DNA of 64,000 bases from assembly GCA_020635695.1 (NCBI GenBank), contig JACJZH010000005.1, positions 124,001 to 188,000 of the forward strand, read 5' to 3'. This DNA comes from Flavobacteriales bacterium (GTDB lineage Bacteria; Bacteroidota; Bacteroidia; Flavobacteriales_F; PHOS-HE28). Below are positions 35,588 through 45,000 of this stretch, one piece after another (positions within the stretch are counted from its first letter, which is position 1; each line of letters starts with the position of its first letter). A program made the position numbers and the translations under genes. Below the pieces are notes generated by a model. The model saw only the letters and a program-made list of their open reading frames with translations, was not told the DNA's origin and made no database searches.

Positions 35588-36046
35588 TCAGTTCGTTCCG
35601 GTGTGGCCGAAGCCCCCGGAACCGCGTTCGGTGCCGCGAAGGTCCGGACTTTCGGTGAAAGAGACCCGCACATACCGGGCCACCACCAGTTGGGCCACCC
35701 GCTCACCGTCGTTCACGGTGAAGGGCGCGTGCCCGTGGTTGATCAGCAGCACGCCCACCTCACCCCGGTAGTCGGCATCGATGGTGCCCGGGCTGTTGAG
35801 CACGGTGACGCCATGCTTGAAGGCCAATCCGCTGCGGGGCCGTACCTGTGCTTCGGTGCCTTCGGGCAGCTCCAGGAACAGCCCGGTGGGGATCAGGGCG
35901 CGCTCCCCGGGGGCGAGCACCACCGGCGCCTCCAGATTGGCGCGGAGGTCCACCCCGGCGCTGTGCTCGGTGGCGTATTCCGGGAGCGGGTGCCGCCCCT
36001 TGTTGATCAGCCGCACGGTGGCCGGTGCTTCGGTGAGGATGCTCAT
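35588..36046 (-). CDS. dut: Deoxyuridine 5'-triphosphate nucleotidohydrolase
   Basis: 152 residues, a trimeric dUTPase (dUTP to dUMP plus pyrophosphate, keeping uracil out of DNA and supplying dTMP precursor). All five motifs are visible: AGVDLRANL, PRSGLAFKHGV, NSPGTIDADYRGEVGV, GERVAQLVV and the C-terminal RGSGGFGHTG arm. It overlaps the flippase stop by 4 bp and ends 7 bp before the nucleotidyltransferase. Confidence 0.97.
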   Translation of the reverse strand: MSILTEAPATVRLINKGRHPLPEYATEHSAGVDLRANLEAPVVLAPGERALIPTGLFLELPEGTEAQVRPRSGLAFKHGVTVLNSPGTIDADYRGEVGVLLINHGHAPFTVNDGERVAQLVVARYVRVSFTESPDLRGTERGSGGFGHTGTN

Positions 36047-37518
36047 GGGGACAAAGGTCGCACCGACGGCCGCTCCACCCGCCAGGCCACGGTCATGAAG
36101 CCCAACAGCACCACGGCCCGAACGGCGTAGTTCAAGGCGCCTTCCAACGGCAGTTGTTCCACCCCCCACCACAGGAACACGCCGACGGCCATGTACAGCA
36201 GCACACGCGTCACCTGGTAGGGCACGGGCCAGTAGTGCTGACCCAGCAAGTGGCTCATCACCGTCATGCCCCCGTAGCAGGCCAGGGTGGCCCAGGCGCT
36301 GCCCAGGTAGCCGATGCGGGGGATCAACAGGAAGTTGAGCACCAGGGTGACGCCCGCGCCGAACAGGGCGATGGTGCCCCCCCAGCGCGTGCGGTCGGTG
36401 AGCTTGTACCACACGCTCTGGTTGTAGTAGATGCCCAGGAACACGTTGGCCAGCATCAGGATGGGCACCACGCGCAGCCCCACGTGGTAGGCCTCGTTGG
36501 GGATGAACCATTTGAAGAGGTCCAGGAAGAGCATCACCGTCAGGAAGGCGGTCATCATGAAGGCCACCGACCAGTTCATGAGCTTGGCGAAGGTCTCCCT
36601 GGCCTTGGGGTCCTCGGCCTGGCTGAAGAAGAAGGGCTCGGCCGCGAAGCGGAAGGCCTGGATGAAGAGCGTGATCAGGATGGCCAGCTTGTAGCAGGCG
36701 CCGTAGATGCCGATCTGGGTGTCGGCCGTGTCCGCGGGAAGCAGCCACTTGAGCAGGATGCGGTCGGCGGTCTCGTTCACCATGCCGGCCAGACCGGCCA
36801 CCAGCAGCGGCGCCCCGAAGACGAGCATGGGCCGCAGCAGGGCCTTGTCGTACCAGGCGGGGCGGGGGAAGGAGGGGAGCAGCAACAGCAGTTTCACCCC
36901 GCTGGACACCAGGTTGATCAGGAACACATAGCCCACGCCCAGATCGGGGTCGTACACCGCGTCGATGAGGGCATTGCTCTCCCCGGCGTTGAAGCTCCGC
37001 ATGCAGTAGCCGATGAAGAACAGGCTGAGCCCGATGTTGACCAACACACTGGTGATGTTGATGGCCGCGAAGCGCCACGGGCGGCCCTGACTGCGAAGGC
37101 GCGCCATGGGCAGGGTGGTGATGGCGTCGATGCCGATGATGCCCACCAACATGAGCACGGAGAAGGCATGGCCGGGATAGCCAAGGCCCCCGGCGATGGA
37201 CTGTGCGGTGAAGCCGGCGGCCAGCATGAAGACCGACGAGGTGGCCAGCAGCGCGAAGCCGGCCGTCGCATAGGCCCGGTCACCGGCCTCGCCCGACTTG
37301 TTGGCGAAGCGGAAGAAGGCCGTCTCCATGCCGTAGGTCAGCACCACGTTCAACAGGGCCGTCCAGGCGTAGAGCGCGGTGATGACGCCGTAGTCGGCGG
37401 GCGGGAACACCCCCTTGCTGGTGTACAGCGGGGTGAGCAGGTAGTTCAGGAAGCGCGCAACGATGCTGCTGAGCCCGTAGATGGCCGCCTGGCCGGCGAG
37501 GTTGCGGAGGGCGCTCAA
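36043..37518 (-). CDS. Polysaccharide biosynthesis flippase (Wzx/MATE-like)
   Basis: 491 residues with about 14 hydrophobic segments, beginning MSALRNLAGQAAIYGLSSIVARFLNYLLTPLYT, the typical opening of oligosaccharide/lipid-linked glycan flippases. It probably moves undecaprenyl-linked sugars across the inner membrane. It starts 10 bp after the crotonase, overlaps dut by 4 bp, and is first of the envelope-gene run that continues through the EnvC-like gene. Family assignment is firm at the superfamily level only. Confidence 0.9.
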   Translation of the reverse strand: MSALRNLAGQAAIYGLSSIVARFLNYLLTPLYTSKGVFPPADYGVITALYAWTALLNVVLTYGMETAFFRFANKSGEAGDRAYATAGFALLATSSVFMLAAGFTAQSIAGGLGYPGHAFSVLMLVGIIGIDAITTLPMARLRSQGRPWRFAAINITSVLVNIGLSLFFIGYCMRSFNAGESNALIDAVYDPDLGVGYVFLINLVSSGVKLLLLLPSFPRPAWYDKALLRPMLVFGAPLLVAGLAGMVNETADRILLKWLLPADTADTQIGIYGACYKLAILITLFIQAFRFAAEPFFFSQAEDPKARETFAKLMNWSVAFMMTAFLTVMLFLDLFKWFIPNEAYHVGLRVVPILMLANVFLGIYYNQSVWYKLTDRTRWGGTIALFGAGVTLVLNFLLIPRIGYLGSAWATLACYGGMTVMSHLLGQHYWPVPYQVTRVLLYMAVGVFLWWGVEQLPLEGALNYAVRAVVLLGFMTVAWRVERPSVRPLSP

Positions 37519-37528
37519 TCGATCGGGT

Positions 37529-38317
37529 TCACGCGCCTTTGAACTCGGGCTTCCGCTTCTCGAGGAACGCGCTCGTTCCCTCCTTGAAGTCGGCCGTGCC
37601 GAAGCAGTTGCCGAACTCCTCGATCTCGCGCTGCAGGCCGTTGGTCCCCGGCTCGTAGCCGGCGTTCACCGCGCGGATGGCGGCGGCCAGGGCGGTGGGG
37701 CTGTTCTTCGCGATGCGGCCGGCCAGCTCCATGCAGGTGGTCAGCAGTTGCTCCTGGGGCACCACGTGGTTCACCAGCCCCCATTGCAGGGCCTCGTCCG
37801 CGGCCACCATGCCCGAGCTGCCCAGGAAGATCATCTCCATGGCCTTGCCCTTGCCCACGAGTCGCGCGAGCCGCTGCGTGCCACCGTAGCCGGGGATCAC
37901 GCCCAGGCCCACTTCGGGAAGGCCCAGCTTGGCGTTGTCGCTGGCCACGCGGAAGTGGCAGCTCATGGCCAGCTCCAGCCCGCCGCCCAAGGCGAAGCCG
38001 TTCACGGCAGCGATCACGGGCTTGTTCAGGCGCTCCACGTGATCGAAGAGCTTCTTGTGGCCGTCCGCGCTCAAGGCCTGCCCCTCGGCCACGCTGAAGT
38101 GCGCGAACTCCTTGATGTCGGCACCCGCCACGAAGGCCTTGGCCCCGCTGCCGGTCAGGATCAGCACCCGCACCTGGGCATCCGCCTCGGCCTCGTCCAG
38201 CGCCTTGTCCAGCTCGGCGATGGTGGCGCGGTTCAGCGCGTTCAGCTGGTCGGGCCGGTTGATGGTGATGACGCGGATGGCGCCGTCGGTGTGGATCAGG
38301 AGGTTCTCGTAGGCCAT
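37529..38317 (-). CDS. Enoyl-CoA hydratase/isomerase family protein
   Basis: 262 residues with the crotonase fold. Oxyanion-hole residues are visible in VAGADIKEFA and in LGGGLELAMSCHFRVAS, with the catalytic pair region ALGGGLELAMS and the downstream PEVGLGVIPGYGGTQRLARLVG, the classical hydratase motif with both Glu positions (GLEL, PEVGLG). It hydrates 2-enoyl-CoA in fatty acid breakdown or short-chain acyl metabolism. The -7 box at 38337-38344 sits in a 32-bp gap after the histidine kinase stop. It may be cotranscribed with the flippase 10 bp downstream. Confidence 0.95.
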   Translation of the reverse strand: MAYENLLIHTDGAIRVITINRPDQLNALNRATIAELDKALDEAEADAQVRVLILTGSGAKAFVAGADIKEFAHFSVAEGQALSADGHKKLFDHVERLNKPVIAAVNGFALGGGLELAMSCHFRVASDNAKLGLPEVGLGVIPGYGGTQRLARLVGKGKAMEMIFLGSSGMVAADEALQWGLVNHVVPQEQLLTTCMELAGRIAKNSPTALAAAIRAVNAGYEPGTNGLQREIEEFGNCFGTADFKEGTSAFLEKRKPEFKGA

Positions 38318-38336
38318 GGCGGTGGGCGGTGTCGGG

Positions 38337-38344
38337 CAAAGGTA
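38337..38344 (-). promoter_or_regulatory. Bacteroidota -7 box for the crotonase-to-EnvC run
   Basis: TACCTTTG on the minus strand, exact TAnnTTTG, 19 nt before ATG 38317. It lies between the histidine kinase stop (38350) and the crotonase. Confidence 0.68.
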
Positions 38345-38349
38345 TCCGC

Positions 38350-41300
38350 TCAGCGGCGCAGCGGCAGTTCCACCCGGAAGGTGGTCCCCAAGCCCTCCTC
38401 CGTTTCGTAGTGCACGGAGCCCCCGGCGTTCTCCACCAGCCGTTTCACCATGGCCAGCCCCAGTCCGGTGCCGCTGCCCTTGGTGGTGAAGTTGGGCCGG
38501 AAGATGCGCTCCCGGTCGGCCTCGGAAATGCCCGTGCCGTTGTCCGATACGGATACCATCGCCTTTCCGTCCTGCACAGCGCCATGCACCCGCACCTGGC
38601 CTTCACGTTCCTCCGGGATCGCCTGCAGAGCGTTCAGCAGCAGGTTGTTGAACACGCGCAGCAGGTGTTCGCGGTCCGCATGGACGGGCAGGGGCTCCGA
38701 CAGTTCCGCGGTGAAACGCACCTGGGGATGGCCGTGGTACACGTCCACCGCCGCACGCACCACCTCGCGCAAGTCCAGGTCGGTGGCCTGGGCACGGGGC
38801 ATCTGGGCAAAGGAGCTGAACTCGGAGGCGATGGTGCTGAGCGCGTCGATCTGCTGCACCATGCCGGCGGTGAAGCGTTGCAGGCGCGGTCCCGCATCGG
38901 GCGCGTCCGGGTCCCAGGTGCGCTCGAAATGCTGCAGGCCCAACTTCATGGGCGTGAGCGGGTTCTTGATCTCGTGGGCCACCTGGCGGGCCATCTCGCG
39001 CCAGGCGCTTTCCCGTTCGCTGGCGGCCAGGCGATCGGCGCTGGCGCGCAGTTCGGCCACCTTGCGGTTGTACACCTCCACAAGGTGCCCCAGCTCGTCC
39101 TGCCCCTGGTAGCGGATCGGTTCGTTGGTGCCCCCCAGCGCGATCCGTTCCAGGCCCTGCTCCAGCAGCCTCAACGGACGCGTGGTCCAGTTGGCGATGA
39201 AGGCGGCTGCCACCACCGAGAGCACGAAGAGCACGGCGAACAGGTTCACGATGGCCACGATGAGCCCGGCGCGCTCCTGTTCCAGTTCGGCCTGACGGGC
39301 GAAGTAGGGCAGGGCCAGGTAGGCCAGCACATCGCCTTGATCGTTCCGCAGGGGCGCGTAACTGGTGCGGAAGGCCGCGGCCCCGATCCGTTCCTCCTGC
39401 ACATAGGCACTGGCCCCCTTCAGATGGAGACGTCGAAAGGCTCCGGGGTCCATCCAACGACCCAGCAGGCCCGCGGTGTACACCTGTTCCCGGGAGGTGG
39501 CCAGCAGCTCGCCATCGGTGGCAAAGAGCGAGAGGTCGGTGAAGAAGACATTGCTCAACTTCACCAGCAGGTGGTCCAGATAGGGCCCCAGGTCGGTGGC
39601 CAGCCGGGGTTCGCCACCCACCTTCTGCTGCAGTTCCACCAGCACGGAGCGGGTGCGTTCCTCGAGCAGTTCCCGTGAACGGGCCTCGTACTGGCCACCG
39701 GCCAGGCGCCTGGCGCCGATCGCGAACAGCACCAGGCCGATGGCGGCGAAGAGCAGGATGCCCACACGCAGCTTCATGCCCAACCCCAGTTGGGGGAACC
39801 CGCGGTGAACGACCAGCTCTCGAAGACCCAGCACCAGGCCGGCAAGCAGGGCGTAGCAGGTGAAGAGGTAGCTGAAGGTCGTGAGCCGGTCCAGGAGGGA
39901 AGGTACCGGAAGTCCCAGGACCACCAGCGTGCCCGCAGGGTCGCCATAGGCCAGATGATCATAAGCACCTTCGCGGAAGCGGAGCTCAGGTCCGTCCATG
40001 GCCCGGGCCCATTCCAAGGGATAGGGGTAGGGGCCCGTGAGGCCGCTCAGCTCGCCGGCCTCATACCGGGCACGGGCATAGCGTTCCAGCCTCCGGTCGA
40101 TGGGCCGGTCGCCGGCGAGCAGCAGGTCCGGGAACCCGAGCCCTTCGGGCATCAGGCGGGAGCGCAACTCCACCACGATCGGTCCCACTTCGGCGTTGCG
40201 GGGCAGGACCGCACCCAGGAAGAGCAGGTCGCCCCCGCCCTGCCGTTCGGTGCGCAGCACGGGTCGGTCCCGCTCGGGCATTCCGTTGCCGGTGAGCTCT
40301 GCAAAGGCGGTCCAGTCCAGGGCTTCGCCAGCGGTGGTGCAGCGCGGCCTCAGGTCGCGACCCAACAGGGTCAGGCGCACGTCGTAGCGCTCCCAGTAGC
40401 CGGTGAAGTGTTCCTGCCGGAGCTGGTCCAGGTCCGTGGGCGTGCAGGGCAGGGTCTCATCCTTCCACAGGGCCGACCAGCGGCCATCGTCGTGGATCGC
40501 GTCCACCACGTCGCGGAACAGCAGTTCCACCACGGGGTCGTCGAAGGCCACGGTCCGTTCGGCGAGCACCAGCCGATCGCGTTCCTCGCGTTTCTGAGCA
40601 TAACGGTCGAGCACATGGGCGGTGTAGGCCGCGAGCACGGCCAGCAGGAGCAGGCCGGGCGCCATGCGGGGTCTGCGGTCAAGCGCCGCGAGCAGCACCA
40701 CCGGAGGCAGTGGCCACACCATGAGCACCGTATCCCGGACACCCGCCAGATGCAGCACCACCAGGTGGACGGTGATCAGCAGGAGCAACCCGACCCCTGT
40801 TCGCCTGAAGGTGATGGTGGCCGCATGGCGCCGTACCCCGGTATGGGCGAACAGGGTCCAGGCACCGAGCAGGGTGCCCATGCCCGCAAGGGCCAGCCAG
40901 CTGTACCGGTCGAAGCTCTGGACATGGTACAGGTCCAGGTCCACGCTGCTGTCGTTGACGATGCCGATCAGCACGCCGTTCGTCCATGCGCCGAGTGCCA
41001 GCAGGACCGTTGCCCAGCCCCAGGCCTCCCGGGGACGCTCCCGGTCCGCTGGACCGCGCCCGAGCAGGTGATGTGCCGTGGCCGCCAGGACCAACAACAG
41101 CAGGGCATTGACCAGCAGATCCCCCAACGAGGGCAGCAGTGCACTCGCTGCGAAGAGGGCCGGATCGAAGAGCGGGAGCCCTTCCAGCCCAGGGAGCGGT
41201 CCGGCCATGAGCATCCACCAGCGCAGAGCGGCCACCGACAGCACCAGTGACAGCACGCCGACCCAAGGGCCCTGTTGGCGGGAGAGCCTCACGGAACCAA

Positions 41301-41931
41301 GGACCAGGCCGGCCAACACCAGCAGACCTCCGGCCGTCCAGAACGGCCATCTCGGCATGCCGAGGGACAGCTGTCTGTCCGTTGTCCAGACGAGCCTGGC
41401 GATCGGCCGGTCGGCCGCATCTCGAAGCACGGGCCCCGTTCCGGGCGCGCGTGTGGCGACCAGGCCTTCAGGTGCGTTCAGCACCGGAGCAAAGCCACTG
41501 TGCAGGAACCGGTTCTCGATGGGGGGGCGGGACCATACGCGGAACAGGACGTGCACGCCATCGCCCGCCCGGTGGTGCAGGTGCATGCCATCCCGGAGGA
41601 TCAACGGTCCGTTCGAAGCGGTATCGATCCGGCCTGCATCGACTGGCGAGCGGTCCCAGTAGGCGAGCTCGCCCTGCTGCCAGACCAGCACCATGGCCCC
41701 GGCCGGCATGTCGGTCGGGGGTTCCTGCCACAGGGATCCGGCTCCGCGGATGGCGACCTGCTCGGCCACCTCATCCACGACGGCCTCCAGCTGGTGGTCC
41801 AGCGTCGTGACGCCCGCCTGTACCTCCGCCACGGCCTGCTCCAGGGCCCGGTCCGGATCGGGTCTGGGCCAGATCAGGGCCAGGGTGATGCCCAGTGATC
41901 CGGCAAGGAGGAGCATCAGGGGGATCCGCAT
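38350..41931 (-). CDS. Large NtrY-like membrane histidine kinase
   Basis: 1193 residues from ATG 41931. N-terminal membrane anchor MRIPLMLLLAGSLGITLALIW, then an extracytoplasmic region, a multi-pass block of about 7-9 helices (from WPFWTAGGLLVLAGLVLGSV), another extracytoplasmic region, membrane helices near LRVGILLFAAIGLVLFAIGARR and VAIVNLFAVLFVLSVVAAAF, a HAMP-like linker, HisKA with H986 in VAHEIKNPLTPMK, and HATPase_c (NNLLLNALQA, NGTGI, GSGTGLGL). It resembles NtrY/AtoS sensors. No response regulator is adjacent. It diverges from the giant adhesin gene (148 bp between), so regulation of that gene is a testable possibility. Confidence 0.92.
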   Translation of the reverse strand: MRIPLMLLLAGSLGITLALIWPRPDPDRALEQAVAEVQAGVTTLDHQLEAVVDEVAEQVAIRGAGSLWQEPPTDMPAGAMVLVWQQGELAYWDRSPVDAGRIDTASNGPLILRDGMHLHHRAGDGVHVLFRVWSRPPIENRFLHSGFAPVLNAPEGLVATRAPGTGPVLRDAADRPIARLVWTTDRQLSLGMPRWPFWTAGGLLVLAGLVLGSVRLSRQQGPWVGVLSLVLSVAALRWWMLMAGPLPGLEGLPLFDPALFAASALLPSLGDLLVNALLLLVLAATAHHLLGRGPADRERPREAWGWATVLLALGAWTNGVLIGIVNDSSVDLDLYHVQSFDRYSWLALAGMGTLLGAWTLFAHTGVRRHAATITFRRTGVGLLLLITVHLVVLHLAGVRDTVLMVWPLPPVVLLAALDRRPRMAPGLLLLAVLAAYTAHVLDRYAQKREERDRLVLAERTVAFDDPVVELLFRDVVDAIHDDGRWSALWKDETLPCTPTDLDQLRQEHFTGYWERYDVRLTLLGRDLRPRCTTAGEALDWTAFAELTGNGMPERDRPVLRTERQGGGDLLFLGAVLPRNAEVGPIVVELRSRLMPEGLGFPDLLLAGDRPIDRRLERYARARYEAGELSGLTGPYPYPLEWARAMDGPELRFREGAYDHLAYGDPAGTLVVLGLPVPSLLDRLTTFSYLFTCYALLAGLVLGLRELVVHRGFPQLGLGMKLRVGILLFAAIGLVLFAIGARRLAGGQYEARSRELLEERTRSVLVELQQKVGGEPRLATDLGPYLDHLLVKLSNVFFTDLSLFATDGELLATSREQVYTAGLLGRWMDPGAFRRLHLKGASAYVQEERIGAAAFRTSYAPLRNDQGDVLAYLALPYFARQAELEQERAGLIVAIVNLFAVLFVLSVVAAAFIANWTTRPLRLLEQGLERIALGGTNEPIRYQGQDELGHLVEVYNRKVAELRASADRLAASERESAWREMARQVAHEIKNPLTPMKLGLQHFERTWDPDAPDAGPRLQRFTAGMVQQIDALSTIASEFSSFAQMPRAQATDLDLREVVRAAVDVYHGHPQVRFTAELSEPLPVHADREHLLRVFNNLLLNALQAIPEEREGQVRVHGAVQDGKAMVSVSDNGTGISEADRERIFRPNFTTKGSGTGLGLAMVKRLVENAGGSVHYETEEGLGTTFRVELPLRR

Positions 41932-42043
41932 ATCGCTCGGTGGCCTCAAGAGCCGCGCCAAAGTACAGGCGCGGTCGTCCTCCTCGGGGTTGTCGCCCAA
42001 TGGGTTGCGAACCAATACATGGGGATCCCGTAGGAAGGTGTCC

Positions 42044-42064
42044 GGGCCCCCTGAACGAGGGCCC
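42044..42064 (+). promoter_or_regulatory. GGGCCC inverted repeat in leader of the giant protein gene
   Basis: GGGCCC at 42044-42049 and again at 42059-42064, six GC pairs around a 9-nt loop, ending 15 nt before the ATG at 42080. It could hide the translation start or mark a transcript boundary. No TAnnTTTG box is visible nearby. Confidence 0.4.
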
Positions 42065-42079
42065 ACAGATCTCGACGGA

Positions 42080-45000
42080 ATGAAGAAGGCGTTACTCTTC
42101 GCGCTGACCTCGTTCCTGTCGGTGCACCTCACCGCACAGACAGGTACGGAATTCTGGGTGGCCCCGCCCGATGTCACGGTGCGGCACAACAACCCGGGTG
42201 ATGAACCCATCTTCCTGAACGTCACCACGGGGAACGCGCCCGCGGTGGTCACGGTGTCACAGCCGGCCAACCCTGCGTTCAACGGGGGTACGCCGATCGT
42301 GCTGAACGTGCCGGCCAACTCGGCGGTGCGGCACAACATGACCGCGCTGAAGGCCCAGCTGGAAACGCGCCCCACCAACACGGTGCGCAACACCGGCCTG
42401 CTGGTCCAGAGCACCGCGGACATCACCTGCTACTACGAGTCCAGCAACACGAACAACCCGGACATCCTGGCCTTGAAAGGGGCCAACGGATTGGGCTACG
42501 AGTTCTACATCCCGCTGCACAAGCACGCGCCGTTCCACAACCACGACTTCATGCCCCATGCGAACGACCTGGCCTTCGCCTCGTTCGACATCGTGGCCAC
42601 CGAGAACAACACCACCGTGCTGATCTACAGCCCGGTCGACGTGGACGGACATGCAGCGCTCACGCCCTTCACCGTGTACCTGGATCGCGGGGAGACCTAT
42701 TCCTGCGCCAACACGGTACCTGCCACGCACGATGATCCCTCGACCCACCCTTCCGGTGCCGTCGTATTGTCGAACAAGCCGGTGGCGGTGTCGATCAAGG
42801 ACGACAGCAACCACAACCCATCGGGTGGATGCTACGACCTGATGCTGGACCAGATCGTGCCGGTGGACATCCTGGGCACCGACTACGTGGCCGTGAAGGG
42901 CCAGCTGAACAACGGGGGCGATGAGTCCCTGTTCATCATGGCCGTTCAGAACAACACCCAGGTGTACGTGGACGGCAACCCGACGCCGGTGGCCACGCTC
43001 TTTGCGGGGCAGTACTACCGGCACGACATGGACTACCTGAACAGCTCGGCGGACAACTCGGCCTACGTGTCGGCCTCCAAGCCGGTCTATGCCATCCACG
43101 TCACCGGTTTCGGATGCGAACAGGGCATGGCCATCCTGCCGCCCCTGAACTGTGCCGGCAGCACCCAGCTGAGCTTCACCCGCAGCACCTCCGAGCCCTT
43201 CTACCTGAACCTGTTGGTGCGCTCCGGTTCGCAGAACGACTTCGTGGTGAATGGTCCGGGTACGGCCACCATCCCGGGGTCCGCGTTCCAGGCCGTGCCC
43301 GGTACGGGTGGTGCCTGGCTGGCCGCTCAGATCCAATACAACACCACGCAGGTGCCGGTGAACCAGGCGTTCATCGTGAGCAACACCTCCGATGTGTTCT
43401 CCCTGGCCATCATCAACGGGGGTGCCACCAGCGGCTGCCGCTATGGCTTCTTCAGTGAGTTCGCCGGCGAGATCGTGGTTGACGCAGGACCCGACCGGAA
43501 CCTCTGCGCCGGGGAGGATGTGGCCCTTGCCGGGAGCGTGTCCGGCGGCAGCACCACCGGCATCTGGACCTCCACCGGAACAGGGTCCTTCCAACCCAGC
43601 GACACCGACCTGAACGCGACCTACGTGCCCAGCATTGGTGATCTGGCCCTGGGCAGCGTGACGCTGACGCTCACCTCCACCGGCAACTGCACGCCGGAGA
43701 GCGACATGGCCACCGTGACCTTCCAACCGGTGCCTGTGCCCGATGCGGGTGCGGCCATCCAGGCCTGCAGCAACAACCCCGCCGTGCCTCTGGCCGGGTC
43801 CGTCTTGAATGCCGTGGGCGGCGTATGGACCGGCGGTGCCGGAACCTATGTGCCGGCCAACAACGTGCTGAACGCCACCTACACGCCCACAGCCGCTGAA
43901 GTGGCCTCGGGTTCACTGCGCCTGTACCTCACCACCACGGGCAACGGACCCTGTGCGGCCGTGACCGACAGTGTGGACATCACCTTCACCCCGGCACCGA
44001 CGGCCAACGCCGGAACGGACCAGACGCTCTGTGCCAACAATGCCGTGGCCCCCCTGAACGGCTCGTTCACCGTGGCCACGGGCGGCATCTGGAGTGGTGG
44101 TGCCGGCAGCTTCGACCCCAGCACCACCAACATGGGTGCCGACTACACGCCCACTGCCGCCGAGATCGCGGCCGGCAGCGTGACGCTGACGCTGACCACC
44201 ACCGGCAATGGCAACTGTCTGGCCGTGACGGACAACGTGACGCTGACCTTCACCGACGCACCCGTGGTGAACGCCGGTGCGGACCAGAGCGCCTGCGCCA
44301 ACAATGCCGCGGTGACGCTTGCAGGCAGCGTATCCGGCGCCACCGGCGCGGTCTGGAGCGGAGGCCTGGGCACCTTCACCCCGGCGGCCACCTCGGTGAA
44401 CGCCGTGTACACGCCCACGGCCGCCGAACTGGCCGCCGGCAGCGTGACGCTGACCCTGACCAGCACCGGCAACGGTTCCTGTCTGCCGGTCAACGACGCC
44501 ATGACGATCACCTTCACGCCGGCGCCGATCGTGGACGCCGGTGCAGGTGGGGCCGTGTGCAGCAATTCCCCGGCGATCGCCCTGAACGGTAGTGTCACCG
44601 GCGCCACCGGGGGGATCTGGAGCGGTGGAGCGGGCACCTACAGCCCGAACAACACCTCGCTGACCGCCACCTACACGCCCACGGCGGCCGAGATCGCCTC
44701 GGGCAGTGTGACGCTGACCCTGACCTCGGCCGGCAACGGCACCTGCAACCCCGAAAGCGATGCGGTGGTCTGGACCTTCACCCCTTCGCCCACGGCGGGT
44801 GCCGGTGCCGATCAGACCCTGTGCGCCAACAACGCCGATGCGATGCTCAACGGCTCGTTCACCGTGGCCACGGGTGCGGTGTGGAGCGGTGGTGGCGGCT
44901 CCTTCAGCCCCAGCCCCACCAACATGGGTGCCACCTACACGCCAACCCCGGCGGAGATCGCCTCGGGCAGTGTGACGCTGACCCTGACCACCACGGGGAA

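Noticed and set aside
38350..42426. Longer version (1358 residues) of the histidine kinase
   Set aside because: The extra N-terminus would overlap the signal peptide and first 115 codons of the giant protein. ATG 41931 gives a normal membrane anchor.
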